From NCBI GenBank assembly GCA_945890645.1, contig CAMDCV010000001.1:1-64000 (forward strand): DNA of 64,000 nucleotides, in the 5' to 3' direction. The stretch comes from Akkermansia muciniphila. GTDB lineage: Bacteria; Verrucomicrobiota; Verrucomicrobiia; Verrucomicrobiales; Akkermansiaceae. Shown here piece by piece: positions 42,573 to 50,978 of this stretch (position 1 is its first letter; each line of letters starts with the position of its first letter). Below the pieces are notes generated by a model that saw only the letters and a program-made list of their open reading frames with translations, searched no databases and was not told the origin of the DNA. Both the position numbers and the translations under genes were made by a program.

Positions 42573-45290
42573 TTATGGGTTTGGAGTGGTTTTCAATTGA
42601 TTAAACTGTAGGTAGGCGAGACTGATGCACCAGGCAGAACCGTAATTCACCCATCCTTCAGGGTGGCGGTATTTGCCCTCGGGATTAAAGGGAAACATTT
42701 CGCTGCCAGGAGCAGAGGAAATCGAGCCACGGCAAAGCTCAAGGCGCGCGCAGACATCGAGTTTGTAATGTTCGGGCCAGCCGCGTTCGATGTCAGGAAA
42801 ATCATTTTCCGGATTGGCCGGAGCAGCGGCCATACGTGGATTGCGACCGAAGATATGATCAATCGTAGCAGTGGCAATTTCTTCAAGGCGAGCTTTTTTC
42901 GTAGGGTCATCCATCACCCAACTAGCGGCTGTGGCGATGCCGGGAAAGGATGCCAAATTGCCTACGTCGTTGAGTTTCGGGATCGACCAGTGATCCTTCA
43001 GATCATACCTGCGATAATCCCACAGATTATCCGATCGGCTGATGGCTACATCCGCCCAAGCGTTGATTTTTTCTTTCAAACCTGCGGGTGCCTGTTGGGG
43101 GTATTTTTGTAATAGCCAGACGAGATTGGGAATGGTGCGGTGCTCGCTCATGCGATGGCCCTTGGTGGTGCGAGGGTCATTCCAATCGAGGTTTTTAATG
43201 CACCACTCGGCTTGCTTGACAGCGGCATCGATATACAACGCGGCGTCGGCACGGCCTTCACGTTTTGCGACCTCATGCATGAGGAGATTCGGCACGATGG
43301 AGTGTCCCGGCGCGTGGCGGCCTTTGAAGGGATGGAGCAAGCCACCCATTGGGTTGCCTTCCGTGAGGTCTTCCGGTGTGAGATAGGTTTTGGTTTCCCA
43401 CCATGAGCTGATGCCAAGAGAGGGGCTCCAATGGGCGAAACAAAAGTCGCGGCATTTCTGATAGAATGACTCTGGCAACCACTGTTTGAGAGAAGGCCAA
43501 GCCCACACGACATAAGCGACTTGCTCGACCGTTTGAGCATGGATTTTTCGCTTGTCAGGATCTTTTGACGGGTCATGGGTTGCTGGATTCACGAGATAAA
43601 ATCCCGCTCCCCAGTGAATCAATTTTACGAGATCAGGAGCACCTGCGGCGGGCGCTTCGAGCTGGTAGTAGGCCGCTACTGATTTCATGAAATCTTTGGC
43701 CCCGGGGTCTTTGTCGTGGAATTTGAAATCAGGTGCTAAGACGCGTCGTTTATCCGCGGCCCAATCAATCTGTTTCGGCATGGCTGCGGCGCGTTTGGTG
43801 TCGGCAAGATAAAACAGCACGAGCGAGGGAATGATGGCATCATAATAAGTGCCATCGCGCCAAGGACTGCCGCCGAAGGCGCTGGGGTGGGTGCCGATGG
43901 CCGATCGCGAGTCGATGAGGAAATCCACTGCCGATTGCCAGAATTTTTCTTGGTAGAGATTCGACTGAATCAGAAAAGGATCGCTGATGCTCGGCTTGAG
44001 CGAGCCGCCGCTCACTTCAATCACGTATTCACCTTCGGATGCTTTGACGGTCGTGAAGTCGCCGATGTTTCCGCGCACCGTCGATCGAAATACAGCTTCG
44101 CCCCCAGACGCCGGACGCACGGTAAATGGCGTGCCATCATCGGAGAGGGGAGCGGTGAAACGTTTGGCGCGAGCCGTTTCATAGCCGACTTGATTCACGG
44201 CGATGAGGTGCGCATCGCGTGGGATTCCGAGACTTGATTTCCACTCCGTTTCCCAGCGGATCACGGGTTGATCCTTTTCGAAACGAAGAGGTAGCCAAAT
44301 GTAGCCGGCATTGATGGGCTCCTTGGGATTCCAGATGTCGAACATCGCGATCCATTCATCGGGTTTGCCTGGCGCAGGCATCACGAAGGTGCTCTGTCCG
44401 CCAAACGTTTTCTCAGGACCCAGCTTGTTGTGAGGATTGATGCCTTGGCAGGGATTGCCTAAGGACTTGTATGGCCCGACAATGGTGTCCGCCACGAATA
44501 TCCGAGCGGGGTTGGGATTCCATCCGGTGCTGCCAGAGCCGAGTAGGTAGTATTTTCCGTTTCGTTTAAATAAAGCGGGAGCTTCTGTGGCATGCGTGAT
44601 GCCTTCCATCACGGTGTAGGCTCCTTCCGGCCGCAATCCATCCTTGCTCATGCGGCCACAGACCAGCGCCTTGTCCGGTTTGCGCACGGCGACGTGATAG
44701 ACGGAGCCGTCATCATCCGGAAAAATTGCGAAATCTCCCGAACCGGAGGGGCTGCCGGCACCGGTAAATTTTCCCTCATACTGAAATTGTCCTGTTGGTT
44801 CGCTGGAGGAAGCCACACCGACATAAGCGACATCCGTGCCCACCGTGTTACCCGCGGCACCCGGCGGGTAGAGCTTAAAATACATGAGGTATTTTTTGGT
44901 GGCCGGATGATAAATCACCTTCGGACGATCCAAGATTCCCGCGTCTCTCACATCCGCATGTTGACCATCCGCCGTTACCGAAAACACCAAGCCAGCGTTG
45001 CTCCACTCTAACAAATCAGAGCTCACATAACAGCGCACACCTGCTTCGTTTTTCTCCGATTCCGTTTTACCTTCAATCTTGTGCGAGCCATACCAATAAA
45101 ATTTGTCCGCGATCTTGAGAATATTGTAGCCGTGGGCATTGATGGGCTTGCCATCCCTGTCGAGCCATGGTTGACCGGGCCGGAAAGCCATGGGTTTGGC
45201 GTGAGCCGCAGTCAATAGACAGCAAAGGGCCAACCATATCAATGAATGGATTTTTTTCCACTGACGGCAATTTGGGTTTCTGGTTGTCAT
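42573..45290 (-). CDS. Exported GH43-like glycosidase fused to cellulase-Ig and alpha-barrel modules
   Basis: 905 residues. The signal peptide ends at AAHAKPM. The first 340 residues form a five-bladed beta-propeller of the GH43 type, with the N-terminal segment KPINAHGYNILKIADKFYWYGSHK that resembles exo-beta-1,3-galactanase subfamilies (GH43_24/34) and DGITHATEAPALFKRNGKYYLL-like EGITHATEAPALFKRNGKYY. In GH43_24 the usual catalytic Asp base is missing; here too Asn/His occupy that place. Residues 365-455 resemble a cellulase N-terminal Ig-like domain (LIAVNQVGYETARAKRF, DFTTVKASEGEYVIEVSGG). The last 440 residues are all-alpha and show GTHPSAFGGSPWRDGTYYDAIIPSLVLFYL and CKNLDWNDPRTT-like segments; this could be a GH9-like (alpha/alpha)6 barrel, but I do not see its acid/base with confidence. 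It is the first gene of the operon. Confidence 0.7.
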   Translation of the reverse strand: MTTRNPNCRQWKKIHSLIWLALCCLLTAAHAKPMAFRPGQPWLDRDGKPINAHGYNILKIADKFYWYGSHKIEGKTESEKNEAGVRCYVSSDLLEWSNAGLVFSVTADGQHADVRDAGILDRPKVIYHPATKKYLMYFKLYPPGAAGNTVGTDVAYVGVASSSEPTGQFQYEGKFTGAGSPSGSGDFAIFPDDDGSVYHVAVRKPDKALVCGRMSKDGLRPEGAYTVMEGITHATEAPALFKRNGKYYLLGSGSTGWNPNPARIFVADTIVGPYKSLGNPCQGINPHNKLGPEKTFGGQSTFVMPAPGKPDEWIAMFDIWNPKEPINAGYIWLPLRFEKDQPVIRWETEWKSSLGIPRDAHLIAVNQVGYETARAKRFTAPLSDDGTPFTVRPASGGEAVFRSTVRGNIGDFTTVKASEGEYVIEVSGGSLKPSISDPFLIQSNLYQEKFWQSAVDFLIDSRSAIGTHPSAFGGSPWRDGTYYDAIIPSLVLFYLADTKRAAAMPKQIDWAADKRRVLAPDFKFHDKDPGAKDFMKSVAAYYQLEAPAAGAPDLVKLIHWGAGFYLVNPATHDPSKDPDKRKIHAQTVEQVAYVVWAWPSLKQWLPESFYQKCRDFCFAHWSPSLGISSWWETKTYLTPEDLTEGNPMGGLLHPFKGRHAPGHSIVPNLLMHEVAKREGRADAALYIDAAVKQAEWCIKNLDWNDPRTTKGHRMSEHRTIPNLVWLLQKYPQQAPAGLKEKINAWADVAISRSDNLWDYRRYDLKDHWSIPKLNDVGNLASFPGIATAASWVMDDPTKKARLEEIATATIDHIFGRNPRMAAAPANPENDFPDIERGWPEHYKLDVCARLELCRGSISSAPGSEMFPFNPEGKYRHPEGWVNYGSAWCISLAYLQFNQLKTTPNP

Positions 45291-45343
45291 AATGACGACT
45301 CAAGTCTGACATGAAAGTGCCTCTTTGTCCTTGAATTCCATTT

Positions 45344-45377
45344 GCATGTTTTATACTTTTATTTATACATTTCATGC
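45344..45377. promoter_or_regulatory. Repeat region between AraC regulator and sugar operon, probable regulator site
   Basis: GCATG (45344-45348) and CATGC (45373-45377) enclose an A+T-rich block with two direct repeats TTTATAC (45350-45356 and 45362-45368), spaced 12 bp start to start. On the minus strand these read GTATAAA and could instead be two -10 boxes for the GH43 gene. Direct repeats are typical for AraC-type binding. Confidence 0.4.
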
Positions 45378-45383
45378 TATTTC

Positions 45384-45412
45384 TTGACGAGCAATGTAGC
45401 CCGATTTAAACC
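45384..45412 (+). promoter_or_regulatory. Candidate promoter of the AraC-type regulator
   Basis: TTGACG (45384-45389), 17-bp spacer, TAAACC (45407-45412); the ATG is 10 bp further on, so the mRNA would be nearly leaderless. The -10 match is poor. Confidence 0.3.
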
Positions 45413-45421
45413 ATCTATGCA

Positions 45422-46288
45422 ATGGTGTATCGCAATTGGCTCAACCTCAATCTTCACCTGCTTTGGTGTCACAATCGCTATGTAGTGGAGGGGTCGCGTT
45501 CTACAAGCGAGATCCTACAATTTACCGAATACACCAATAGTGCCGCGTGGCTGGTGCACGAAGGATGGGCGCAAGTGGAACACGAGGGTCATTGCCACAC
45601 CGCCCACCCCGGTCAGTGGTTGATCGTGCGACCCGGTGATCGGGTGCAAACTTTTTCACGCGAAACGCGCATGCTTTCGATCGCCTTCGAAGCACGCTGG
45701 CCCGATGGCTCACACCTCTTTCAAGAGGGCTTGAGTCTTGTGATCGATGCGCACAAAGTGCCTGCTCTTGAGAAAAAAGTGCAGCCCATTCTGCAGACAG
45801 TGATGAACATTGCCCCGGGCACATGGGATCTGCGCGATCACAAAGCCGATCTGCGTTGTTTCCTGAATCTCGAAAGCCTTCTTTGTGAATGGTTGTTAGA
45901 GCTTGCAGAAATTCTCGATGCTCATGGCATCCAACATGCCGGGCATTTTGGGATCGATGAACGAGTGCGCCATGCGGTGGATCTTCTTCATACGCGAGAT
46001 TTAGCCGCGCCACTTGCAGTGGAGCAATTGGCAGCACAAGTCCATATCAGCCCGAATCATTTGACCCGATTGTTTCGCAAAGACCTTCAAGTCACGCCCA
46101 ATCAATTCTGGGATCGACTACGCATCGAGCACGCCCGCAGTCGTCTCCGTCAGCCCGACATCCGCATCAAGGAGGTAGCCATCGATCTCGGCTTCAAACA
46201 CCTCTCGCATTTTTCCAAGTGGTTCAAACGGCACACGGGCGGCTGTCCCCAAGTAGCACGTGACGGAGCACAAGGTCAAAAATCATAG
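45422..46288 (+). CDS. AraC-family transcriptional regulator
   Basis: 288 residues. The N-terminal half is a cupin-like sensor domain (HEGWAQVEHEGHCHTAHPGQWLIVRPGDRVQTF), as in regulators that bind a sugar. The C-terminal half carries two helix-turn-helix units (PLAVEQLAAQVHISPNHLTRLFRKDLQVTPNQFW and IRIKEVAIDLGFKHLSHFSKWFKRHTGGCPQ), the AraC/XylS signature. It is divergent from the GH43/MFS/oxidoreductase/GH128 operon, 131 bp away, and is therefore its probable activator; the ligand would be a breakdown product of the operon's substrate. The start is ATG 45422; another ATG 5 bp upstream is out of frame. A REP-like element lies 5 bp behind its stop. Confidence 0.93.
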   Translation: MVYRNWLNLNLHLLWCHNRYVVEGSRSTSEILQFTEYTNSAAWLVHEGWAQVEHEGHCHTAHPGQWLIVRPGDRVQTFSRETRMLSIAFEARWPDGSHLFQEGLSLVIDAHKVPALEKKVQPILQTVMNIAPGTWDLRDHKADLRCFLNLESLLCEWLLELAEILDAHGIQHAGHFGIDERVRHAVDLLHTRDLAAPLAVEQLAAQVHISPNHLTRLFRKDLQVTPNQFWDRLRIEHARSRLRQPDIRIKEVAIDLGFKHLSHFSKWFKRHTGGCPQVARDGAQGQKS

Positions 46289-46292
46289 CTGC

Positions 46293-46328
46293 AGGCCTTG
46301 GACTGCGGTGAGGATCACCGCTTTGGTT
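46293..46328 (+). repeat. REP-like element, copy C
   Basis: Same 36-bp element as at 24678, 35 of 36 positions identical; the only change is in the hairpin loop (GGA for GAA). It sits 5 bp after the AraC gene and may stabilise its mRNA end. No inverted partner was seen here. Confidence 0.75.
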
Positions 46329-46394
46329 AGATCACGAGTCATCGCACTCAGGGCAGTTGCTTGACTCATGGAGGTGTGATGGTATTTTGAAATC

Positions 46395-47711
46395 GTGTCT
46401 GGAAAAAAACTCGCGATCATGGGTATTGGCCTAGTCATCGTGGCATGGGCGGTGTTTCAGTTTTTGGACCATGATGCACCTGCGCTGGTAACCGATCAGC
46501 CAGAAATGACCACCGAGCAGAAGGATACTCCACTATCGGAATCTCAAATCGCCCGAAAAAATCTGGAAGAAGTTTTATCCAGAAAACGCAAAGAGCCGGA
46601 CTCTCAGAATTTCGAGGCGCGCACACGCTACTGGAACTTGACTCAAAAATGGTTGGCCGACTTGTCTCTTTCAGATTGCATAGGCTTGATTGAATTTTGT
46701 GAAACGCCACGGCGTTACCATCATCTCTTAGATAGATTGTATAAGCGTTATGGTGAGTTAGATCATAAAAGCGCGTTTGATCGCATAGATAAAGATAACA
46801 CGAGAGATGCGTCATCAAAATCCGCTCAGATTTCTTATGTGATTATCGGTTGGGGACGAGTTCAACCAGCTGAGGCTTGGGCTTATTTTACTGACTTAGA
46901 CAAAGAGAAAGTGCTTAGGGAAAATACCTATAGAGATATTGCATCAGAAATATTTGGATCATGGGTGAAACTTGATCCTGATCAAGCGCATCAACATCTT
47001 CTCAAGACTGAAGGAGATTGCTTCTACGCCGGATCAGCAGCGTACTATTATGGCTTGCCTCAAACAGCCGATTTTCGGAAAGAAGCTTCAAAAATGGAGG
47101 ATGCTATAAAAAATCAAAGATATTTTAGCGGCCCTACGATGAATCATTTTGGCGTGAAGTGGAGTGCGCAAGTAATTGTGTCATCTCAATTTGCGAGTTC
47201 TTGGGCAAGTGTAGATGCAGACGCTGCGATTGCGTGGTTGTTAAAGGTTTCGACCGACTCTGAAGAGATGAAAGCCCATGCTGAGTGGCGTGCTTATCGT
47301 CTTGGTTTCCTTGTCGCCTCATGGGTCGGTATCCATATCCCATACGATCCTGATCCAGCCATTCGCTGGCTTTCAGCGAATTTAGATATCCTCCAGAGTG
47401 ATGAATTCCAAAAAATTGCACTGCCAAGCCTGGCAAAACATCGTCCCAAAGAAACGATGGAATTGATTCGCAAAATTGAGTCAATTGATCAACAGGCTTA
47501 CCGGGTAGCACAATTAGTTAGTTCGCCAGTTCCGTTTACTGGGAAATATGGTATATATGATATCGCTGGGGTAGTTGAGCCAGATATCGTGGAATCGGTT
47601 TTGGATACTTTTTCTTTTGATGTTGATCAACGTAAGCGTGTGATCAATGCCATTCGAGAGCGTCGCGCATACGAAGCGAAACAACCCGCACCTCCGCCAT
47701 CGGATTGGTAG
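46395..47711 (+). CDS. Membrane-anchored protein with DP-x-x-A repeats, function unknown
   Basis: 438 residues from GTG 46395. One N-terminal helix (LAIMGIGLVIVAWAVFQFL) anchors it; the rest is presumably periplasmic and helical. Repeated units with a Trp, a DP or related turn, and Ala recur every 30-50 residues: GWGRVQPAEAWAYFTDL, FGSWVKLDPDQAHQHLL, SSWASVDADAAIAWLLKV and DPDPAIRWLSANL. The same unit type is found in the lipoprotein at the right end of the window, so this is probably a family of HEAT/TPR-like solenoids. I do not know its function. It is a single gene between a REP element and a convergent methyltransferase gene. Confidence 0.7.
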   Translation: MSGKKLAIMGIGLVIVAWAVFQFLDHDAPALVTDQPEMTTEQKDTPLSESQIARKNLEEVLSRKRKEPDSQNFEARTRYWNLTQKWLADLSLSDCIGLIEFCETPRRYHHLLDRLYKRYGELDHKSAFDRIDKDNTRDASSKSAQISYVIIGWGRVQPAEAWAYFTDLDKEKVLRENTYRDIASEIFGSWVKLDPDQAHQHLLKTEGDCFYAGSAAYYYGLPQTADFRKEASKMEDAIKNQRYFSGPTMNHFGVKWSAQVIVSSQFASSWASVDADAAIAWLLKVSTDSEEMKAHAEWRAYRLGFLVASWVGIHIPYDPDPAIRWLSANLDILQSDEFQKIALPSLAKHRPKETMELIRKIESIDQQAYRVAQLVSSPVPFTGKYGIYDIAGVVEPDIVESVLDTFSFDVDQRKRVINAIRERRAYEAKQPAPPPSDW

Positions 47712-47786
47712 GGTGGAGGGAATCGATGGTTGCGTTAGATTTTCAGATTCGCGAATCTTGGAGGCAGAGAAGTGATATGCCGTGAC

Positions 47787-48677
47787 TCAACACTCTACCC
47801 ACACGGATTTCAGATATGGTGCATCGGTGAAGTCGGGGGGCATGGGGGTGTGGTTGAATTGGCTGCTTCTGGGTAAAGCGGCGCGGAGTTGGCGTTCGAA
47901 GTCTTTGGGGTGGAGTTTGTGGCAGTTGGTGGAGCAGAGCAACCAACCGCCGGGTTGCAGGCATCGATGCGCCAAACTGGCGAGTGCGCCATAGTCGTTT
48001 TCGACGCGGAAGACGATGCCTTTTTCATCGCGGGAAAAGGTCGGTGGGTCGAGGATGATGCCGTGAAATTTGCGACCTTGTTTTTCGAAGCGACGCAACC
48101 AGTGGAAGGTATCGCCTTTGCAAAAGTAATGTTGCTGCGGGTCGAGTTGGTTGTGAGTGAAATTGCGTTTGGCCCAATCGAGATACGGTTGTGAGAGATC
48201 GAGTGTGGTGGTCTGTGCGCCACCGAGTGCGGCAAAAACGGAGAAGACTCCGGTGTAGGCGAAGGTGTTGAGAATCGTTTCGCCGGACGTGACGCGTTCG
48301 CGCACGCGTTGGCGGTTGTCGCGCTGGTCGAGGAAAATTCCTTGAGAGTAGCCGCTGTGGAAGGAGATCTCGAAGTTGACGCCGTTTTCACGCGCGAGAA
48401 AGGGGGCGTCGATCCTTGGTCCGTGAATGTGTCGTGGCGATTCTTTCTGCTGCTGGCTGAGGCATTTGTGATAGATGCTGCGTGGTTGTTGTTGCAGCCA
48501 AGTCGCAACAGGTGCGGGAATGGTGGCACTGGTGGTGGAGACGAGCCAGTGATCGGCAAAGCTTTCTAGATAGACGCCCGGTAAGCCATCGCCTGCACCG
48601 TCGATCAAACGCAGGGCATTGGTGTTCGCGGAGGCGAAAGATTGTCGTTTCGCTAGGGTTTGGGAGAAGATCGACAT
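47787..48677 (-). CDS. Class I SAM-dependent methyltransferase, RlmI/RlmK-like (probable rRNA)
   Basis: 296 residues. The SAM-binding core is ETILNTFAYTGVFSVFAALGGAQTTTLDLSQPYLDWAKRNF (read in parts), preceded by HSGYSQGIFLDQRDNR, and the catalytic region is IILDPPTFSRDEKG with the DPP motif, as in 23S rRNA m5C1962 methyltransferase RlmI and related enzymes. ALRLIDGAGDGLPGVYLESFADHWL near the start is the usual EEHVE-type linker. The N-terminal PUA domain is missing, so the member may be shortened or belong to a related subgroup. The start is ATG 48677; the frame extends far upstream into plsX and was cut. It begins 8 bp after plsX ends, in the argC-argJ-plsX run. Confidence 0.85.
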   Translation of the reverse strand: MSIFSQTLAKRQSFASANTNALRLIDGAGDGLPGVYLESFADHWLVSTTSATIPAPVATWLQQQPRSIYHKCLSQQQKESPRHIHGPRIDAPFLARENGVNFEISFHSGYSQGIFLDQRDNRQRVRERVTSGETILNTFAYTGVFSVFAALGGAQTTTLDLSQPYLDWAKRNFTHNQLDPQQHYFCKGDTFHWLRRFEKQGRKFHGIILDPPTFSRDEKGIVFRVENDYGALASLAHRCLQPGGWLLCSTNCHKLHPKDFERQLRAALPRSSQFNHTPMPPDFTDAPYLKSVWVEC

Positions 48678-48685
48678 GGCGCAAA

Positions 48686-49687
48686 TCAGTGCGCGGGTGC
48701 GAGCGCGCTGCGGATGGCGTCGTTGACTTTGTTCTCTGCGGTTTCCATGCCGACGCGCAGGGCGTTTTGGATGGCTAGGGCGCTGGAGGAGCCGTGGGCG
48801 ATGATTACGACTCCATTGACACCGAGTAGGGGGCAACCGCCGTAGCTTTCGTAGGAAGATTTTGCTTTGAGGGCTTTGAAGGCACCTTTTGCCATCGCGG
48901 CACCGAGCGTGCGCAGAGGATTCGCGGTGAGTTCTTGTTTGAGCCATTTGCCCATCGCCTTGGCGGTCGCTTCGCAGGATTTCAGCACGATGTTGCCGGT
49001 GAAACCATCGCACAATACAACATGCAGCGGTGTTTCAAAAAGGTCGTGACCCTCGACATTGCCGATGAAATGAATGCCGGAAGTTTCCTTGAGCAGGGCA
49101 AATGTTTCTTTAGTGAACGTCGTGCCTTTTTCGTCTTCCTCACCATTCGACATCAAGCCGACGAGTGGGTCTGCGACACCTAACACATGCTTCGCAAAGG
49201 CAGTGCCCATGATGGCGTAGGCGACGAGGTGTTGAGGTTTCGCTTCGGGGTTGGCACCGGCATCGAGGATGTTGCAAACGCCGTGTTCGTTCGGCAATGG
49301 CGAGGCGATGCCAGCGCGATCGATGCCGTCGATGAGGCGGAGTTTGATCGTAGCCGCTGCCACGCAAGCGCCTGTATTTCCTGCGGAGATGAAAGCATCG
49401 GCGTCGCCGGATTTCACCAAGTCCATGGCGATATTGATCGACGAATTTTTTTTGCGTCGAACAGTTTTGGCACCTGGCTCCGCCATGCCGATCACTTCTG
49501 AAGCGTGGACGATGGTGATGCGAGTTGTTTCGAGTTCATGCTTTTTGCATTCGGCTTCGAGCGTGGGGCCATCACCGACGAGGAAGATTTTTTGGATTTT
49601 GGGATTGAGTTCGAGCGCGGCCTTGGCGCCGAGGATGTTGACCGAAGGGGCGTGGTCTCCGCCCATGGCATCGAGTGCGAGTTTCAT
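48686..49687 (-). CDS. plsX: Phosphate acyltransferase PlsX
   Basis: 333 residues; makes acyl-phosphate from acyl-ACP for phospholipid synthesis. The N terminus LALDAMGGDHAPSVNILGA, and the segments AFISAGNTGACVAAATIKL, GVCNILDAGANPEAKPQHLVAYAIMG, LLSNGEEDEKGT-like GLMSNGEEDEKGT, VLCDGFTGNIVLKSCEATAKAM and LLGVNGVVIIAHGSSSALAIQNAL are all typical. Usually plsX follows rpmF (L32); here it lies behind argJ, 8 bp after its stop, and before a methyltransferase gene. The ATG at 49687 lacks an SD. Confidence 0.97.
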   Translation of the reverse strand: MKLALDAMGGDHAPSVNILGAKAALELNPKIQKIFLVGDGPTLEAECKKHELETTRITIVHASEVIGMAEPGAKTVRRKKNSSINIAMDLVKSGDADAFISAGNTGACVAAATIKLRLIDGIDRAGIASPLPNEHGVCNILDAGANPEAKPQHLVAYAIMGTAFAKHVLGVADPLVGLMSNGEEDEKGTTFTKETFALLKETSGIHFIGNVEGHDLFETPLHVVLCDGFTGNIVLKSCEATAKAMGKWLKQELTANPLRTLGAAMAKGAFKALKAKSSYESYGGCPLLGVNGVVIIAHGSSSALAIQNALRVGMETAENKVNDAIRSALAPAH

Positions 49688-49695
49688 AAAAGTTG

Positions 49696-50949
49696 TTAGA
49701 TCAGGCCGTCTTTGCGGGCTTGTTTCCAGTAGGCGTATTCGCTGCGATTGAAGTCGATGTATTCCGGTGAGAGGTCGCTGGTGTACATCGTGTAAGTTGC
49801 CTCACCCTGGTTGAGGTTGATTTCGACGGTGAATTCCGGCTTGGCGGCGATGGCGCGTAGGTCATCCATTGGTGTAGGGGCCTGCAAGCCACCGAGGCAC
49901 GCGGCTTTGCCATTGAGAAAAATGTCCACGAGTTCTTCGCGGATGCGGGCGCGTGAGTAGCCGACGGCGTGGATGATGCGGCCCCAGTTCGGGTCGCCAC
50001 CGTTCCAGGATGATTTCACGAGGGCTGATTTGCTGACAGCCTCGGCAACTTTCTTCGCATCGAGATAGGTGCGGGCGCCTTTGACTTCCACGGTGACAAA
50101 CTTTGTGACGCGTTCGCCATCGCGCACGACGGCTTTTGCGAGTTCGAGCATGACGTATTGCAGCGCAGCACGAAAGATTTTGCAGGCCTGTGAGTTGCGG
50201 CGAATGACAGGCATGCCTGAGCCACCGTTGGCGAGCACGATGACAGTGTCGTTGGTGCTCATATCGCCATCAATGGTGATGCGGTTAAAAGATTCTTCGA
50301 CCATTTCGAGCGTACATTTGCGCAAGCAGTCAGAGGTGAGATTGGCATCAGTGGTGATGAAGCAGAGCATGGTAGCCATGCTGGGGCTGATCATGCCCGC
50401 GCCTTTGACACAGCCGCCCATGCGGACCTTATAGCCATCAATGTCGAAAGAGATTGCGACTTCTTTGGTGTGGGTGTCCGAGGTGATGATCGCAGCCGCG
50501 ACGTCCGGTCCATTCTTTGAGCCGAGTTTTTTCACAAGCTCGGGGATGCGTGGTTCGATGCGCGACATTGGCATGGGCAAACCGATGACACCGGTCGAGC
50601 AAACGCCGACTTCCGAGACGTTGAGCTTAAGTTCCTTAGCGGCGGCTTGACACATCGACTTCGCATCGCGGATGCCGACCACGCCGGTGCAGGCATTGGC
50701 GTTGCCGGAATTGGCGATGATGCAACGCAGGTCGCCGCGGCGAAGGTGAGCTTGTGAAAGCTTCACTGGTGCGGCCTTTACGCGATTGGTGGTGAAGGTG
50801 CCTGCTGAGGCGCAGGGAGTTTCTGACACGATCAGCGCGAGGTCGAGACGGGTCGCGTCTGGATTTTTGATCCCACAGGAAATGGCTGAAGTGAGAAAGC
50901 CCAAGGGGGCACCGACGCCGCCTTTGATTTTAGTGAAGTGTGGATCCAT
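49696..50949 (-). CDS. argJ: Bifunctional ornithine acetyltransferase/N-acetylglutamate synthase
   Basis: 417 residues. ArgJ recycles the acetyl group from N-acetylornithine to glutamate and in the bifunctional form also starts the pathway with acetyl-CoA. The self-cleavage site is SPSMATMLCFITTDA, with Thr193 as the new N-terminal nucleophile. LALIVSETPCASAGTFTTNRVKAAPV, ANSGNANACTGV, GVCSTGVIGLPMPM and RSELVDIFLN-like SRARIREELVDIF are family blocks. Since no separate argA or argB is seen here, mono- versus bifunctionality cannot be told. It starts 29 bp after argC and ends 8 bp before plsX. Confidence 0.97.
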   Translation of the reverse strand: MDPHFTKIKGGVGAPLGFLTSAISCGIKNPDATRLDLALIVSETPCASAGTFTTNRVKAAPVKLSQAHLRRGDLRCIIANSGNANACTGVVGIRDAKSMCQAAAKELKLNVSEVGVCSTGVIGLPMPMSRIEPRIPELVKKLGSKNGPDVAAAIITSDTHTKEVAISFDIDGYKVRMGGCVKGAGMISPSMATMLCFITTDANLTSDCLRKCTLEMVEESFNRITIDGDMSTNDTVIVLANGGSGMPVIRRNSQACKIFRAALQYVMLELAKAVVRDGERVTKFVTVEVKGARTYLDAKKVAEAVSKSALVKSSWNGGDPNWGRIIHAVGYSRARIREELVDIFLNGKAACLGGLQAPTPMDDLRAIAAKPEFTVEINLNQGEATYTMYTSDLSPEYIDFNRSEYAYWKQARKDGLI

Positions 50950-50978
50950 GTCAGCGAGGCGAAGTCTTTATCCTGTGA

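Noticed and set aside
48678-49013. N-terminal extension of the methyltransferase frame into plsX
   Set aside because: The added 112 residues are Arg-rich and come from another frame of plsX; the ATG at 48677 fits the family and gives an 8-bp gap.
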